DNA from: Halichoerus grypus
Lineage: Eukaryota > Chordata > Mammalia > Carnivora > Phocidae
Assembly: GCF_964656455.1 (NCBI RefSeq)
Contig: NC_135725.1
Location: 49,297,688 to 49,361,687, forward strand
DNA length: 64,000 bases
Direction of reading: 5' to 3'
Program-made: the position numbers and the translations under genes
Notes under the pieces: model-generated
Seen by the model: only the letters and a program-made list of their open reading frames with translations
Told to the model about the DNA's origin: nothing
Database searches by the model: none
In this document: positions 11,221-23,504 of the stretch, in pieces
Position numbering within the stretch: the first letter of the stretch is position 1
How the letters are laid out: every line of letters begins with the position of its first letter

Positions 11221-11398
11221 TTTTTTAATTTTTTAAAAAAGATTTATTTATTTGAGGGGGGGCAGAAGGAGATGGAGAGGGAGAGAGAGAATCTCAAGCA
11301 GACTCCCGACAGGGGGCTCGATCTCATGACCCTGAGATCATGAAGGGAGCTGAAACCAAGAGTTGAATGCTTAACTGACTGAACCACCCAGGCATCCC
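11221..11398 (-). mobile_element. SINEC, older subtype
   Basis: Inverted copy bounded by the perfect duplication tgaatgtatcttttta (11205-11220 and 11399-11414). Confidence 0.95.
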
Positions 11399-11457
11399 TG
11401 AATGTATCTTTTTAAAAGCATATCTGGTTCTATAGTTCATCTTCTGTTAAGTATTGT

Positions 11458-11459
<2 letters not shown>

Positions 11460-11492
<33 letters not shown>

Positions 11493-11656
11493 TGAGAGAG
11501 AGAGGGGGAGAGAGAGTGAGCAGGGGGAGGGGCAGAGGGAGAAGCAGGCTCCCTGCTGAACAGGGAGCCAGACATGGGGCTCCATCCCAGGACCCTGGGA
11601 TCATGACCTGAACCCAAGGCAGACGCTTAACCCACTGTGCCACCCAAGAGCCCCCG
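11460..11656 (-). mobile_element. SINEC with expanded TTTA tail
   Basis: Inverted copy with an unusually long (TTTA)n run at its tail and target duplication taagtattgttt (11448-11459 and 11657-11668). It sits only about 60 bases from the preceding SINE. Confidence 0.95.
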
Positions 11657-11668
11657 TAAGTATTGTTT

Positions 11669-12724
11669 TTAACCTGAAAGCATCACACCTATGTACATAA
11701 GGAAAACATTTGTAAAACCCAAACCCCCACCAAAGTAATGGAGATCAATTCAACTGAAATAGGTACAGGTATAAGCAGAAGGAATAGAACAAATGATGGC
11801 TTTGTAAAAGTAGAAGCAATTTTTTGCATTCTTATTATAATGTAATAATTGCAGCCTCAAACCTTCATCATTTCCTTTGGCTCCAACCCTGGATGCCATC
11901 TATGCTGTTGATTTAGCAGCCAAGTCAGTGATTTAAGTGCTAGGACTTATTCTGCATGCTAAATTCTGTTTACAGAATCAAAAGATTTTCAAATGGAAGT
12001 GCTTATCTGGAATTTGGAGATGACGTCTATCCAAGTGCACAGAAAATCTTAAATCTGAGAAATAACTAAATTACAACACTGTTTTTATTGAGTTCAACAT
12101 CAGTTTGTTAAAAAAAATTAAATGTTTCTCTGTTTTTATCTTTCCTGTTCATTTTTAAAAGAAAAATTATTGATTTTGTAAATGTAACACTTGCTCATTA
12201 TAATGAGTTCAAGTTAAGCAGAAAAGTAGAGAGGTTTTTAAAAAATCACCCCAAATCCCTTTTTACCATTATTAAAATATAATACTTGCTATTTTTGTAA
12301 GTAGAATTGGAATGAAGTTGAAATGAATTAGAATGGATTGCTAAACTTCAAATAAATGTTGTATCCAGTACAGCCCATGTTAATTCTTAAGAGATCCCTC
12401 TAAAGTTACGAAGAAATTATCAAAAACACTAAAATGTTGAAATGATAGCTTTAAAGCCTGCACATTTCAACTGTAAATGGCATCAATTGTTTCCCTGCTC
12501 TGAAGGATGAAGACATTAGCTTCTTTTCCCTTCTCCCACTCCTTGATCTTGTTATTTATATTATTATGTATACATTGCCAAGGTTTATATATTTGCACTG
12601 TATTCTTAAATGATTTAGATATATTTTAAATTGTTTCTACGCTCACCCAGGACCTTTTATCCTTTCCTCTTTATTTTTTAGTCCACGTGTAAGTAGCTGG
12701 ATTTTATTATCAAGTAACATGTTT
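11669..12724. other. AT-rich sequence with LINE-like debris
   Basis: 12140-12300 resembles an old inverted LINE 3' region ('aaatgtaacacttgctcatta', 'ttcaagttaagcagaaaag'). The rest carries nothing recognisable. Confidence 0.35.
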
Positions 12725-12734
12725 GTGTTTTTTG

Positions 12735-12934
12735 TTTTTGTTTTTAAAGATTTTATTTATTTATTTGACAGAGAGAGACACAGCGGGAGAGGGAACACAA
12801 GCAGGGGGAGTGGGAGAGGGAGAAGCAGGCCTCCCGCAGAGCTGGGAGCCCGATGCGGGGCTGGATCCCAGGACTCTGGGATCATGACCTGAGCCGAAGG
12901 CAGATGCTTAACAACTGAGCCACCCAGGTGCCCC
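12735..12934 (-). mobile_element. SINEC
   Basis: Inverted full-length copy. Target duplication gtgttttttg at 12725-12734 and 12935-12944. Confidence 0.95.
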
Positions 12935-12944
12935 GTGTTTTTTG

Positions 12945-13536
12945 GGTTTTGTTTTCATTTTGGTGAAGGGTGCATGGGTGTTCTATTCCTCAGACTTCTT
13001 TCATGTTTGAAAACATCTGTCTGTTCTACCTACTGCTGTTGTATACCAAGTGGAAGTATACTTCGTATATCTTGGATGTTTATATTATTGTTTGATTCTA
13101 TTTCTTTCCTTCCAAATTTCTTATATATCTTCCAGTGACTTCTTCCAGTGAATGTTACTGTGAAATCATGAGACCAGCGTGCATATTTTCCTTTGATAGT
13201 GATTTGCTTTGCTTTTTGGAGTGCTAAGAGCATTTCATGCTTTAGTGACGAGTGTTCCCAAATTACCTTGGAATATGTTACTTTTCAACCTGTAGATCAA
13301 ACTGTTGCTTCATTTCAGAGAAGTTCCTTCTTCATTTAAAAAATGGTATCTCTGGGTACATTATTGCTGTGTTCCTCTGGGTTTTCTACCTAAGAGACAT
13401 AGGAGCGTTGCACAGAATTTGTCTGTCCTCCACTTCGATGAGCTTCGTTCTAATTCCTTAATTTCTTCTTCTTTTATCTGTATTTACTATGATCATCTCA
13501 GGTCTTTCCTTCTTGCTTTTGACATTTATTATTATT
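12945..13536. other. Old LINE-like non-coding sequence
   Basis: T-rich sequence of the kind seen in inverted, heavily decayed LINEs. No intact frame or recognised exon. Confidence 0.35.
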
Positions 13537-13733
13537 GGGGCGCCTCGGTGGCGCAGTTGGTTGGGTGTCAGACTCTTGGTTTTGCCTCAAGTTGTGATAT
13601 CAGGGTCATGAGGTTGAGCCAGGTATCGGGCTCCGTACTCAGCATGGAGTCTGCTTGGGATTCTCTCTCCTGCTCCCCTGCCCCTCCTGCTCGTGCCCCT
13701 CTCTTTCAAACAAATATTAAAAAAAAAAAAAAA
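13537..13733 (+). mobile_element. SINEC, old subtype
   Basis: The head reads 'ggggcgcctcggtggcgcag' and the body is an older variant lacking the 'ccccctgcttgtgttccc' block. Imperfect flanking repeats ('catttattattatt' versus 'aatttgttgttatt') agree with greater age. Confidence 0.9.
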
Positions 13734-14990
13734 GAAATTTGTTGTTATTTAATGATTCTGTTTCAGTCTTCTGTATTTCCTTAGGTTTGCAATCCCTCTT
13801 TTCTTCATTCTGCTGTTTTTAAACTCATTTTTGAATTTTTGTTTTATTCTTCTGAAGTTATTATAAATAGCAAAGCACTTGCGGAGAATTAATTCATTTT
13901 CTTGCATCATGTTTTTTCTAGGCTTGGTTCAATATTGGTCTTTCATACATTCTTCCTGCCTTCCTAATTTGTTTGCACTGTTGCCTTGCTATTTCTTTTC
14001 ATGGTGCATGTTCATGCGGATCTATCCAGACCCGCATTTCTTTTCTTATAATTAAAGGAATGTTTTGACAACAATGTCACCTTAACTAAGACCAGTTTGT
14101 TTTCTCCTCTTATAGTTTGATGGCTGAGCATTTATTGTTCTAGATTCTCCCCCCGGCTCCCCGGACCATGAAGGCAAAGGGGGACAACTCAAGATTGTAT
14201 GAACATCTGGGCTCCGTTACTACTTTGCACACATTGTGAAAGGTCTTCTACCAGGGTTCACTGTTTCTACTTGGGAGTGGTGAGATATCTTATTTTCATT
14301 GAAGAATATACTTGGATTTTGGTTGGGTCCCTTAATTCTGAGTGTAGACCTCACTTCTTTCAAAGAGAGAGCCCACACCATTGTTCACTTCCTTGTTTCA
14401 TCTCCTCCTTGGCGATCATTTCTAACTACTCCCAAGTCAGAAGAAGAAAAAAATAAAGTTGCCTACTCCTGATGGTATTTTTCCTGTTGGACAAGATCCA
14501 TTAGCACTGTATTCTGGTCTTTCCTTAATCAAAGGAGTGCCAAAGGAGATGGAATGACTTCTCTGATAGGTAATGATGTCTCTGATTTGGTGGATAAATC
14601 TATCTAATTCTGGGTGTTGGCTGGTTGTGCATTTTGCTCTTACCCTAAGCTATGTGATCAACTTAGCCTCTTTGTATTATAAATATAATATATATGTCTC
14701 CCTTCTGCCAATACCTTGTGTTCTGATTTTTTCCCCTTCAGAACACAGATAGGCCAGAAAGGCCCCCTCAGAGACCTCAACAGTTCAGCCTGGGTGGGGG
14801 TGGGGCAGGTTAGAAATTGATGTTGGCAGACTCATCATGCATGTTGTTTTCCAGAATCCTATACTTACTTCATTTGCCACCCCACTGTTTTTAATGATCT
14901 TGGGTTATATCCCTTCCTTTGTATATGTGATTTTTTGGGGGTGGGGCTCAATTTTACTACTATTATTCTGTAATTCACTTTCATTTTGTC
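13734..14990. other. Non-coding stretch, no clear element
   Basis: T-rich, probably LINE-derived at 13740-14000. 14200-14900 is less AT-rich but has no exon-like frame that I recognise. Confidence 0.35.
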
Positions 14991-15390
14991 ATCTTTATGT
15001 GTAAGTTTGAAGTCATTTTTTCCTTTTAATTAATTTAATTACTTTTTTGAATAGGCAACATACAGTACAAAATGCAAAAGACACAAATGTGCGTACAGTG
15101 TAAAGTAAGTATCCTACCTATTCCTACTCCTATCTGTGTAGATCCTTTCCCCAGGGGAAATCACTGTCATCAATTTCTAGTGTAACTCTCCAAAAGTGAT
15201 ATTTGTGTATACTTTTTAGTTTTTTAATAAAAGTAATATCATACAGCATATGCAACTTTATACTTTTAAAAAACATTATATCTTGAAGGTAGTTCCATAT
15301 AAAAATATACAACTGCTGCATTATTTTTAATTGTGCATAATATTTAATTTTGTATCCATACATAATTATGTAACTCAGACTCATGAGATG
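14990..15390 (-). mobile_element. Old L1-type LINE 3' fragment, inverted
   Basis: Pattern of an old LINE in reverse: 'acatacagtacaaaatgcaaa', then 'cccaggggaaatcactgtcat' and 'tttgtgtatac'. No open reading frame survives. Confidence 0.5.
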
Positions 15391-16539
15391 TAATAACAGA
15401 AAGCTTTTGTTTCACCGTCAGTTCCTTTAAAATTTATTTAGTAAGTGTAACCAACCACCCTCCACCCCGGTGGAAATGTGGGCAGATTCCCAGGAGTTTT
15501 GCTCCCTCTTAGAAAACGATAGTTTCCTTTGCTACAAACATGGAAGGCATTGTCTCAGAGATTATTCAAATCTTCTGGGAGGATGGGGAAGGGCAAGAAG
15601 TTTAGTTTCATCCCTTTTAAGCTGCATTTATTCATGTCCTCTAGACTGGGCATACATGTAAAGTCGACCACCCCTGGTAGGCTTTTCAGAGGTTCTCTGC
15701 TGGGTCCCACCAAATATGAGATCCTTTTGACATGGGGTAGGTACCTTTTCCCTTCAGAAGGCCCCTTCCTATCCTGCCTCAACTTACATTTTTCTGGTAG
15801 TTCACCCTCCATAGTCATTCAATGACAGGTCCTCTCACCTCTGCCAGTTTCCAGAAGTCCTCTTAGGCCAAACTAAAGATGGCCCCAGCCTGGCTCCTTC
15901 TCTTCTGTCCATAGCCTGTCAATAGGGAATCACATCTTTTCCCCCTGACAATCGTAGGACCGTGGGTTACTCTTAACACAGCAGAACTTTCTTGGCTTTA
16001 CCATCAGTGGTTAGTTAACCTTTTATTTACCCTTTGAACTGCTAACTCCTGTGGGGTGCCCTGCAGGGAACACACCTCAAGCTTTCTCATTGGGCCCATG
16101 AAAGCTCCTTTCTAGTACTCTGCTGAGCTACAATGACATCAGAGGCAAAAAGAAAATGTGTACCCCTATATCCTTGATCAAAATACCTTCCCATATTTTG
16201 AGCCAAGTGGAAGGAAGTTAAAAACTCTTTCCCCTTGCCACCCACCCAGTGACTACTATACATAGAAAGCCTCACTGCTGTCCAGTGTGTCTGCACATGT
16301 TTTGTCAACCCACATGAACATGCCCAGTTGGGAGGACACGATATCTGTGCTGCCCAAATGACTCTTCTGTTGTACAATAATGCAAAGTCATAAAACAAAC
16401 CACAGCCTATCTTAATTTAGAATTTTGTTACTTTGTTCAATGTGGATTGGTTTTGCATTAATTTTTATTTTAAACAATCTTGTATTAAACAATTATTTAT
16501 CTTGATGACTGTGTTTTTGGCATCCCCTTAACTTTTTTT
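15391..16539. other. Non-coding stretch
   Basis: No element identified. Overlapping open frames near 15529-15825 on both strands and at 16087-16398 show no recognisable domain. Confidence 0.4.
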
Positions 16540-16720
16540 AATAACAGTTTTATTGAGATATAATTCACATATTATAGAATTTGTATATTTAAAGTATACA
16601 ATTAGTTTTTAGTATATTCTCAGTTTTCAACCATGACTATTTTAGAACATTTTAATTAGTTCCCTGGAAAACAACAACAACAACAACAAAACATTAGCAG
16701 TCATCCTCCATTTCTCCCCA
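16540..16720 (-). mobile_element. Old L1 3' UTR fragment, inverted
   Basis: Shows the inverted 3' UTR signature shared with 63870-64000: 'ttttattgagatataattca', 'agtatacaattagtttttag', 'agaacattttaatta'. A (CAA)n run lies at 16672-16688. Confidence 0.7.
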
Positions 16721-17049
16721 GCCGTAGGCAGCCAGTAATCTATTTTCTGTCTCTATTGATATATCCAAGAGAAATGAAAACATATGTCCACCAAAAAATG
16801 TTCACTGCAGCATTATTCATACTATCTAAAAGATAGCTCCCTCAAGTTTTGTATTTGGCCTTGTTCCCTCTTTGAGCTAAAAGAGGGAAAATCCCTCCTT
16901 CTTCTTTCCTTTTCACATCAGTACAATACTTCTTTCCAAGAAAATTGCTTCACAAAATCCTATTTCCATACTTTGAGTTATTTTTATAGCTTGATCCAGC
17001 TGAGACATCCACTGGTCTTGAAATAGTCTCTGAGTAGGTAATGAAGAAG

Positions 17050-17280
17050 TAGTATGGTTAGCACTTTGAGAAATAGATTCCATAAACGAGACAGTTGGGT
17101 TCACATCTTGCCCTTGCCAATGACAAGGGAATTACTTAAACTCTCTGAACTTCAATTTCCTCATCTATAAAATTGAGATAATAGCATTATGTTCTTCATG
17201 GAGTTCCTGTAAGGTTTAAGTGAATCAATTCCTATAAAGTACTTATAGGAATGCCAAACATTAAAAAAATTAAATGTCAG
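17050..17280 (+). mobile_element. MIR SINE remnant
   Basis: 'gacagttgggttcacatctt', 'aattacttaaactctctgaa', 'ttcctcatctataaaatt', then 'taaggtttaagtgaatcaat' follow the MIR consensus order. Confidence 0.75.
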
Positions 17281-17282
17281 TG

Positions 17283-18251
17283 GTTATTTTAAAAAATTTT
17301 ATTGTGACAAAAACCATAAAATTTAGCATCTCAACTATTTTTAAGTGTACAGTTCAGTGTTTATTTACATTGTTGTGGAACAGATCTCCAGAACTTTTTC
17401 ACCTTGCAGAACTGAAACTCTGTACCTACTAAACAACTGTCCTTTGCCTCCTGCCACTAATCCTTAATAACCATCAGTCTACTATTTGACTACTTTAGAT
17501 ATCTCATAGAACTGGAATCATACAGTATTTATTATTTGGGTATTGGTTTATTTCACTTAGCATAATATCCTCAGGGCTCATCCATGTTGTAGCATGTGAC
17601 AGGAATCCCTTCCTTTTTAAGGGTGCATAGTTTCCACTGTATATGTAAAGCACATTTTGTTTATCCATTCACCCATTGTGGGACCTTTGGGTTGCTTCCA
17701 TCACTTGGCTATTATTGTGAGTAGTGCTGCTATAAACATGAGGGTGCAGATATCTGTCTGAGACCCTGCTTCCAATTCTTTTGGCTATATACTCAGACGT
17801 GAAAATGCTGGATCATAAGGTAGTTCTATTTTTAATTTTTTGAGGAACCCCCACAGTTTTTCATACTCGTACTGTTTCACAATCCCAACAACAGAGCATA
17901 AGGGCTCCAACATCTCCAAATCTCCACCATACTTGCTATTGTCTGTTTTTCCTAATGAGTGTGAGATATCTTATTGTGGTTTTGATTTGCCTTTCTCTGA
18001 TGATTATTGATGTTGAACATCTTTTCATATGGCTGTTGTCCATTTGTATATCATCTTTAGGGAAATGTCTATTCAAGTCCTTTGCCAATTTTTTAATTGG
18101 GTTATTTGATTTTTTTTGTTGCTGGGTTTTAGGAGTTATTCATATATTCTGGATATTTACCCCTTTTCTGATCATTTGCAAATATTACCTCTTGTTCTGT
18201 AAGTAGCTTTTTTGCCATGTTGATTGTGTTTTTTGATTAACAGAACTTTTT
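17283..18251 (-). mobile_element. Old L1, 3' UTR and ORF2 C-terminus, inverted
   Basis: Reads from an inverted 3' UTR ('aagtgtacagttcagtgt') into the decayed end of ORF2 ('tttatccattcacccattgt', 'gttgaacatcttttcatatg'). The frame is broken by many stops. It is interrupted at 18251 by the younger L1 and resumes for a short distance after 19837. Confidence 0.85.
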
Positions 18252-19820
18252 AAAAAAATTTTTATTGTTAATAATCACCATACATTACATCATTAGTTTT
18301 TGATGTAGTGTTCCATGATTCATTGTTTGTGCATAACACCCAGTGCTCCATGCAGAACGTGCCCTCTTTAATACCCATCACCAGGCTAACCCATCCTCCC
18401 ACCCCCCTCCCCTCTAGAACCCTCAGTTTGTTTTTCAGAGTCCATTGTCTCTCATGGTTCGTCTCCCCCTCCGATTTCCCCCCCTTCATTCTTCCCCTCC
18501 TGCTATCTTCTTTTCTTTTTTTTTTTCTTAACATATATTGCATTATTTGTTTCAGAGGTACAGATCTGTGATTCAACAGTCTTGCACAATTCCCAGCGCT
18601 CACCATAGCACATACCCTCCCCAGTGTCTATCACCCAGCCACCCCATCCTTCCCACCCCACCCCCCACTCCAACCCTCAGTTTGTTTCTTGAGATTAAGA
18701 ATTCCTCATATCAGTGAGATCATATGATACATGTCTTTCTCTGATTGACTTATTTCGCTCAGCATAACACCCTCGAGTTCCATCCACGTCATTGCAAATG
18801 GCAAGATCTCATTCCTTTTGATGGCTGCATAATATTCCATTGTATATATATACCACCTCTTCTTTATCCATTCATCTGTCGATGGACATCTTGGCTCTTT
18901 CCACAGTTTGGCTATTGTGGACATTGCTGCTATAAACATCAGGGTGCACATACCCCTTTGGATCCCTACATTTGTATCTTTGGGGTAAATACCCAGGAGT
19001 GCAATTGCTGGATTGTATGGTAGCTCTATTTTCAACTTTTTGAGGAACTTCCATACTGTTTTCCAGAGTGATTGTACTTGCATTCCCACCAACAGTGTAG
19101 GAGGGTTCCCCTTTCTCTGCATCCCCGCCAACATCTGTTGTTTCCTGACTCGTTAATTTTAGCCATTCTGACTGGCGTGAGGTGGTATCTCATTGAGGTT
19201 TTGATTTGGATTTCCCTGATGCCGAGCGATATTGAACACTTTTTCATGTGTCTGTTGGCCATTTGGATGTCTTCTTTGGAAAAATGTCTGTTATGTCTCC
19301 TGCCCATTTCTTGATTGGATTCTTTGTTCTTTGGGTGTTGAGTTTGATAAGTTCTTTATAGATTTTGGATACTAGCCATTTATCTGATATGTCATTTGCA
19401 AATATCTTCTCCCATTCTGTCGGTTGTCTTTTGGTTTTGTTGACTGTTTCTTTTGCTGTGCAAAAGCTTTTTATCTTGATGAAGTCCCAATAGTTCATTT
19501 TTGCCCTTGCTTCCCTTGCCTTTGGCGATGTTTCTAGGAAGAAGTTGCTGCGGCTGAGGTCGAAGAGGTTGCTGCCTGTGTTCTCCTTTAGGATTTTGAT
19601 GGACTCCTGTCTCACATTGAGGTCTTTCAACCATTTGGAGTCTATTTTTGTGTGTGGTGTAAGGAAATGGTCCAGTTTCATTCTTCTGCATGTGGCTGTC
19701 CAATTTTCCCAACACCATTTGTTGAAGAGACTGTCTTTTTTCCATTGGACATTCTTTCCTGCTTTGTCAAAGATTAGTTGACCATAGAGTTGAGGGTCCA
19801 TTTCTGGGCTCTCTATTCTT
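18252..19820 (-). mobile_element. Young carnivore L1, 5'-truncated, inserted in old L1
   Basis: Minus-strand L1 copy of ~1.57 kb. The right part encodes the C-terminal portion of ORF2 (recognisable words [35 protein letters not shown]). The left part is the 3' UTR ending in an A-tail seen as T here. The frame is split into several pieces (19244-19801, 19032-19307, 18706-19134), so ORF2 is broken, and the endonuclease and most of the reverse transcriptase are absent. It is flanked by a perfect 17-base duplication gattaacagaacttttt (18235-18251 and 19821-19837; 19 bases if the shared tt is counted). The ORF2 stretch is less decayed than the surrounding LINEs. Confidence 0.96.
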
Positions 19821-19880
19821 GATTAACAGAACTTTTTCAGTTTGACACAGTGATTTTTTTTTTTTTTTAATGCGCTTCAT

Positions 19881-20083
19881 TGGGGCGCCTGGGTGGCTCA
19901 GTCGGTTAGGCGGCTGCCTTCGGCTTGGGTCATGATCTCAGGGTCCTGAGATCGAGCACTGCGTCGGGCTCCCTGCTCGGTGGGGAGTCTGCTTCTCCCT
20001 CTCCCTCTGCCTGTTTCTCTGCCTACTTGTGCTCTCTCTCTATCTCTCTGTCAAATAAATAAATCTTAAAAATCTTAAAAAAA
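19881..20083 (+). mobile_element. SINEC, variant with 'gcctacttgtgctc' middle
   Basis: Full-length. Target duplication aatgcgcttcat at 19869-19880 and 20084-20095. The CT-rich middle differs from the majority subtype here. Confidence 0.95.
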
Positions 20084-20752
20084 AATGCGCTTCATAAATC
20101 CTACATGTAACACTCTGTGTTTGCAACTTCATATATGTCTTGGGGGAAACTTCAATTTTCACATCCTATAATATTTATTTGGCTGGCTCATTATCAATGA
20201 ACATTTAAGATTTTTTCCAATATTTTACTACCAACAATTCTGTACTTCTTTTTACATGTGCCATCTTTCATTTGTTTAAGAATATCTGTAGTGAAAATGT
20301 CTAGAAGTAGAATTGTGGAAAAAATGATTTAAACTTTTTGATAACATATCAATTTATACTCCTACCAGCAACTTATGAAAGTATTTATTTTCTGACACAC
20401 AGGACAATACAACACAGTGTGTAATCAAATTTCCTGGTTTGTCAATCTAATAAAGAAAAAAAGTATATTATTGTCATTTTAATTTGCATGTATTTTACTA
20501 TAAGGAAAAGTAAAATAATTTTATAATTTAAGGGCCATTTGTTTTTCCTTTTCTGTGAAATATCTAGGTCTTTTGCACAATTTGGGAGACTGGCTTTTTT
20601 TTTAATTAAATGATAGGAATTAAAGATTCTTAGCATTTTAAATCAATGTATTAAAGAAATCAAATGATTGTATGTAATATGAGTGGCAAATATTTTTCCT
20701 GAATTTGCATCTCTTAGACTTGGTTTATGATATCTTTTAGTATGCAAAAATA

Positions 20753-20754
<2 letters not shown>

Positions 20755-20797
<43 letters not shown>
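20755..20797. repeat. (AT)n microsatellite
   Basis: About 21 uninterrupted AT units. Confidence 0.98.
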
Positions 20798-20801
<4 letters not shown>

Positions 20802-21058
20802 ATTTACATTTTTATGTACCTTTTTAAAAAACTCATTCTTTAAAAGGTTTTTTTCACTCAGAACTTTTATGGCTTCCTTTTTCACAGTACTTTTTGATGC
20901 ACCTCAAATTTACCTTTGTAGTACGGATCCAATGTTGTGTTTCCCAGGTATTTATTTCCACACTATTTCCTGTATAATCCAATCTTTATTCTCACCTATG
21001 TTGCCTCCTTTATCATTTATTATATTTCCATATGTATTTGGGTCTATTATTGTTTCAT

Positions 21059-21084
21059 GACACACACACCCCCACACACACACA
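21059..21084. repeat. (AC)n short run
   Basis: Interrupted CA/AC dinucleotide run with a short CCCC break. Confidence 0.85.
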
Positions 21085-21104
21085 TATTCATTCTATAATC
21101 TTTT

Positions 21105-21315
21105 TTTTAAAGATTTTACTTATATGAGAGAGAGAGAGAGAAAGAGGGAGAGAGAGAGAGAGAGAGGACATGAGTAAGGTAGAGGCAGACAGGAGGGAGG
21201 GAGAAGCAGGCTCCCTGCCGAAAAGGAGCCAGATGTGGGGCAATCCCAGGACCCCAGGATCATATGACCTGAGCCAAAGGCAGCCGCTTAACCTACTGAG
21301 ACACCCAGGTGCCCC
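21105..21315 (-). mobile_element. SINEC with (GA)n expansion
   Basis: Inverted copy bounded by tataatctttt (21094-21104 and 21316-21326). Carries a long GA-rich run at 21126-21168. Confidence 0.93.
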
Positions 21316-21326
21316 TATAATCTTTT

Positions 21327-21990
21327 AATTAATGTAGTTTTTCAATACCTGTCTTAATACCTAGGGCTCTTAATACCTAGGCTCTTTACCTCATACACCT
21401 TAGTACTTGAAGTGAGTAGAAGTCTTCAGTACCTTTATTTTTCAGAATTTTCTAGCAGTTCTTGCTTGATTATTTTCCATATGAGCTTTAGAAGCAGCGT
21501 GTCAAGTTCCAAAAATATTGTCTAACTATTTTTATTGGGATAAAATTAAAGCTTAAAAATTAAATTAAAGGGTATTAAAGTATTTATGAACTTCAGTTTT
21601 ACTCAGAACATGGTATGCCTTTCTATATATTTACCTCCTCTTTTGCATCCATTAGTGGCATTTTAATATTTTTCTCATATAGAGCTAATACATTACTTGT
21701 TAATTTTATTCCTGGTGTTTTATCTTTTTTGTTGCTATTTTTATTTGGATCTTTTTCTTCATTATATCTTCTAAGTTGTTGTTTGAATGTATGAAGGCTA
21801 TTGATTAAATGTTAATATTTTACCTGCTCATCTTACTGATATTTGGGAGAGGCTTTTAGCTCATTCTCTTGGGTTTTCTAGGTACATGATTTTACTACCC
21901 TAGTAATAATGATAATTCACTTCTTCCATTTCAATTTTTATACCTCTTACTCTTTCTGATATCTACTTGCATTGACTAATGCCTCCACAA
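21327..21990. other. Old LINE-like T-rich sequence
   Basis: Looks like an inverted L1 ORF2 relic ('ttttattcctggtgttttatc'). No intact frame. Confidence 0.4.
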
Positions 21991-21994
21991 CAAT

Positions 21995-22460
21995 GATTCC
22001 CCTCTGCATGTTGTCATGATTTGCTCTCACTTCCTTCCTCTGCTCAAATGTCATCTTAACAGAGAAGATGTCCCTGACCACTCTATGTAAAATAGCAATT
22101 CCGGAGCACCTGCGTGTCTCAGTTGGTTAGGCATCTGCCTTTGGCTCCGGTTAGCATTGGGCTCCCTGCTCAGTGGGGAGCCTGCTTCTTCCTCTCCCTC
22201 TGCTGCTCCCCCTGCTTGTGTGTGCACTCTCACTCCCTCCTTCTCTCTCTCTGTCAAATAAATAAATAAAACCTTAAAAAAAAAATAGCAATGCCTCACC
22301 CATCATTACAATTTACCTCACTGTCTCTCTTACCCTGCTTTGGTCTTTGTCCATGGCACTTATCCCTCTATGATATTTGTTTGCTTATTTATTGTTTTTT
22401 CCCTAATACTGTAATCTCTATGAAGGCAGGGTATTCAGCTCTTCTGTACAAAGATTTACC
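21995..22460 (+). mobile_element. L2 LINE 3' end, split by a SINEC
   Basis: 'tgctcaaatgtcatcttaac', 'gagaagatgtccctgaccac', then after the SINE 'cttaccctgctttggtcttt' and 'ctatgaaggcagggtattca' follow the L2 3' consensus in order. Confidence 0.8.
22101..22282 (+). mobile_element. SINEC with internal deletion
   Basis: Target duplication aaatagcaat on both sides (22090-22099 and about 22283-22292). The segment normally carrying 'catgatcccagggtcctggg' is missing (~30 bases). Confidence 0.92.
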
Positions 22461-22592
22461 CTGGCTGCCTAGACTATCTAAGAATATCTTTTATTTATCT
22501 CTGAGTTAATGGGAATGCTTTGATGGTTTCCCCATTAAGCCCAATGCTGTGTAATTGGTATTTGAAGTTTATATAAAATCTGCCTTATTTAT

Positions 22593-22711
22593 TTTTATTT
22601 ATTTTAAAAAGATTTGATTTTGAGTAATCTCTACTCCCAACATGGGGCTTGAATTTACAACCCCAAGATCAAGAGTCTCATGCTTTACTGACTGAGTCAG
22701 GCAGGGACCCC
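22593..22711 (-). mobile_element. Old, shortened SINEC
   Basis: Inverted, about 120 bases. The GA-rich part is lost. Diverged flanking repeats aaaatctgccttattta / aaaatctgtcttgttta mark the insertion site. Confidence 0.8.
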
Positions 22712-22949
22712 AAAATCTGTCTTGTTTAACTTAATAAAAGGATTTTTAAAAATTGAACTTTAAAAAAAATGTTTAGTTCACTGGTTTAATTTATTTTAAT
22801 TATTTTTTGGAGAGGCAGTTAGGCCTCAGTGGATGGAATAGTATTAGCATTTGAGCCTCAAAAATTGTATGACTGAAGTTTAGTGTCTGGCTTTGTGTCT
22901 TGTCACCATCTCATTGCTTTTTTCTTTTTCTCAATACTTTTTTGTTTTG

Positions 22950-23320
22950 TTCCACTTTGAATGTAACACCTTCACAGAGAAGTGCACAAAATACAAATGG
23001 ATAGCTCAATGACTTCACACAAAGTTAAACCCCTGAAAGCACTATCTAGGTCAAAAAATGGAACATTGCCCAAACTCCAGAAGTATGGATTATACCCCTC
23101 TCTCAATCACTATTGGCCCTGCTCTGACTTGTAGTACTATAGTTCTGTATGCTTTTTATTTATATGAATGAAATCATACAATAAGTATTCTTCTGCCTGT
23201 ATTCTTTTGTTCAGCATTATAAAATGTATCCATGTTGTTACTTATAGATGCAGTCTGTCCATTTTTATTGTTGTATTACGATAGTTCATTGTGGGAATAC
23301 ACTACTACTTCCAGAATTCC
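22950..23320 (-). mobile_element. Old L1 3' fragment, inverted
   Basis: 'gaatgaaatcatacaataag', 'atgtatccatgttgttactt' and 'attgttgtattacgatagtt' are words of the inverted L1 3' region, heavily decayed. Confidence 0.65.
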
Positions 23321-23504
23321 TTTTTCTTGAAAAAATTTTATTTATTTATTTGAGAGTGGGTTGGGGGAGCAGAGGAAGAGGGACAAGCATACTCCCCACT
23401 GAATGTAAAGCCTGACATGGAGCTCCATCTTACAACCCTAAGATCATGACCTGAGCTGAAATCAAAAGTCCCTTCCTTAACCAACTGAGCCACCCCAGTG
23501 CCCC
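23321..23504 (-). mobile_element. SINEC, old subtype
   Basis: Inverted copy with diverged flanking repeats cactacttccagaattcc / cactacttctagagtgcc. Confidence 0.88.

Larger units (their letters stand above)
20096..21093. other. Old LINE-like AT-rich sequence with a microsatellite
   Basis: 20100-20640 resembles an inverted, strongly decayed L1 3' region. No coding content. Confidence 0.4.

Noticed and set aside
18706..19801. Several minus-strand open frames of 60-185 codons
   Set aside because: They are broken pieces of one L1 ORF2, not separate genes.
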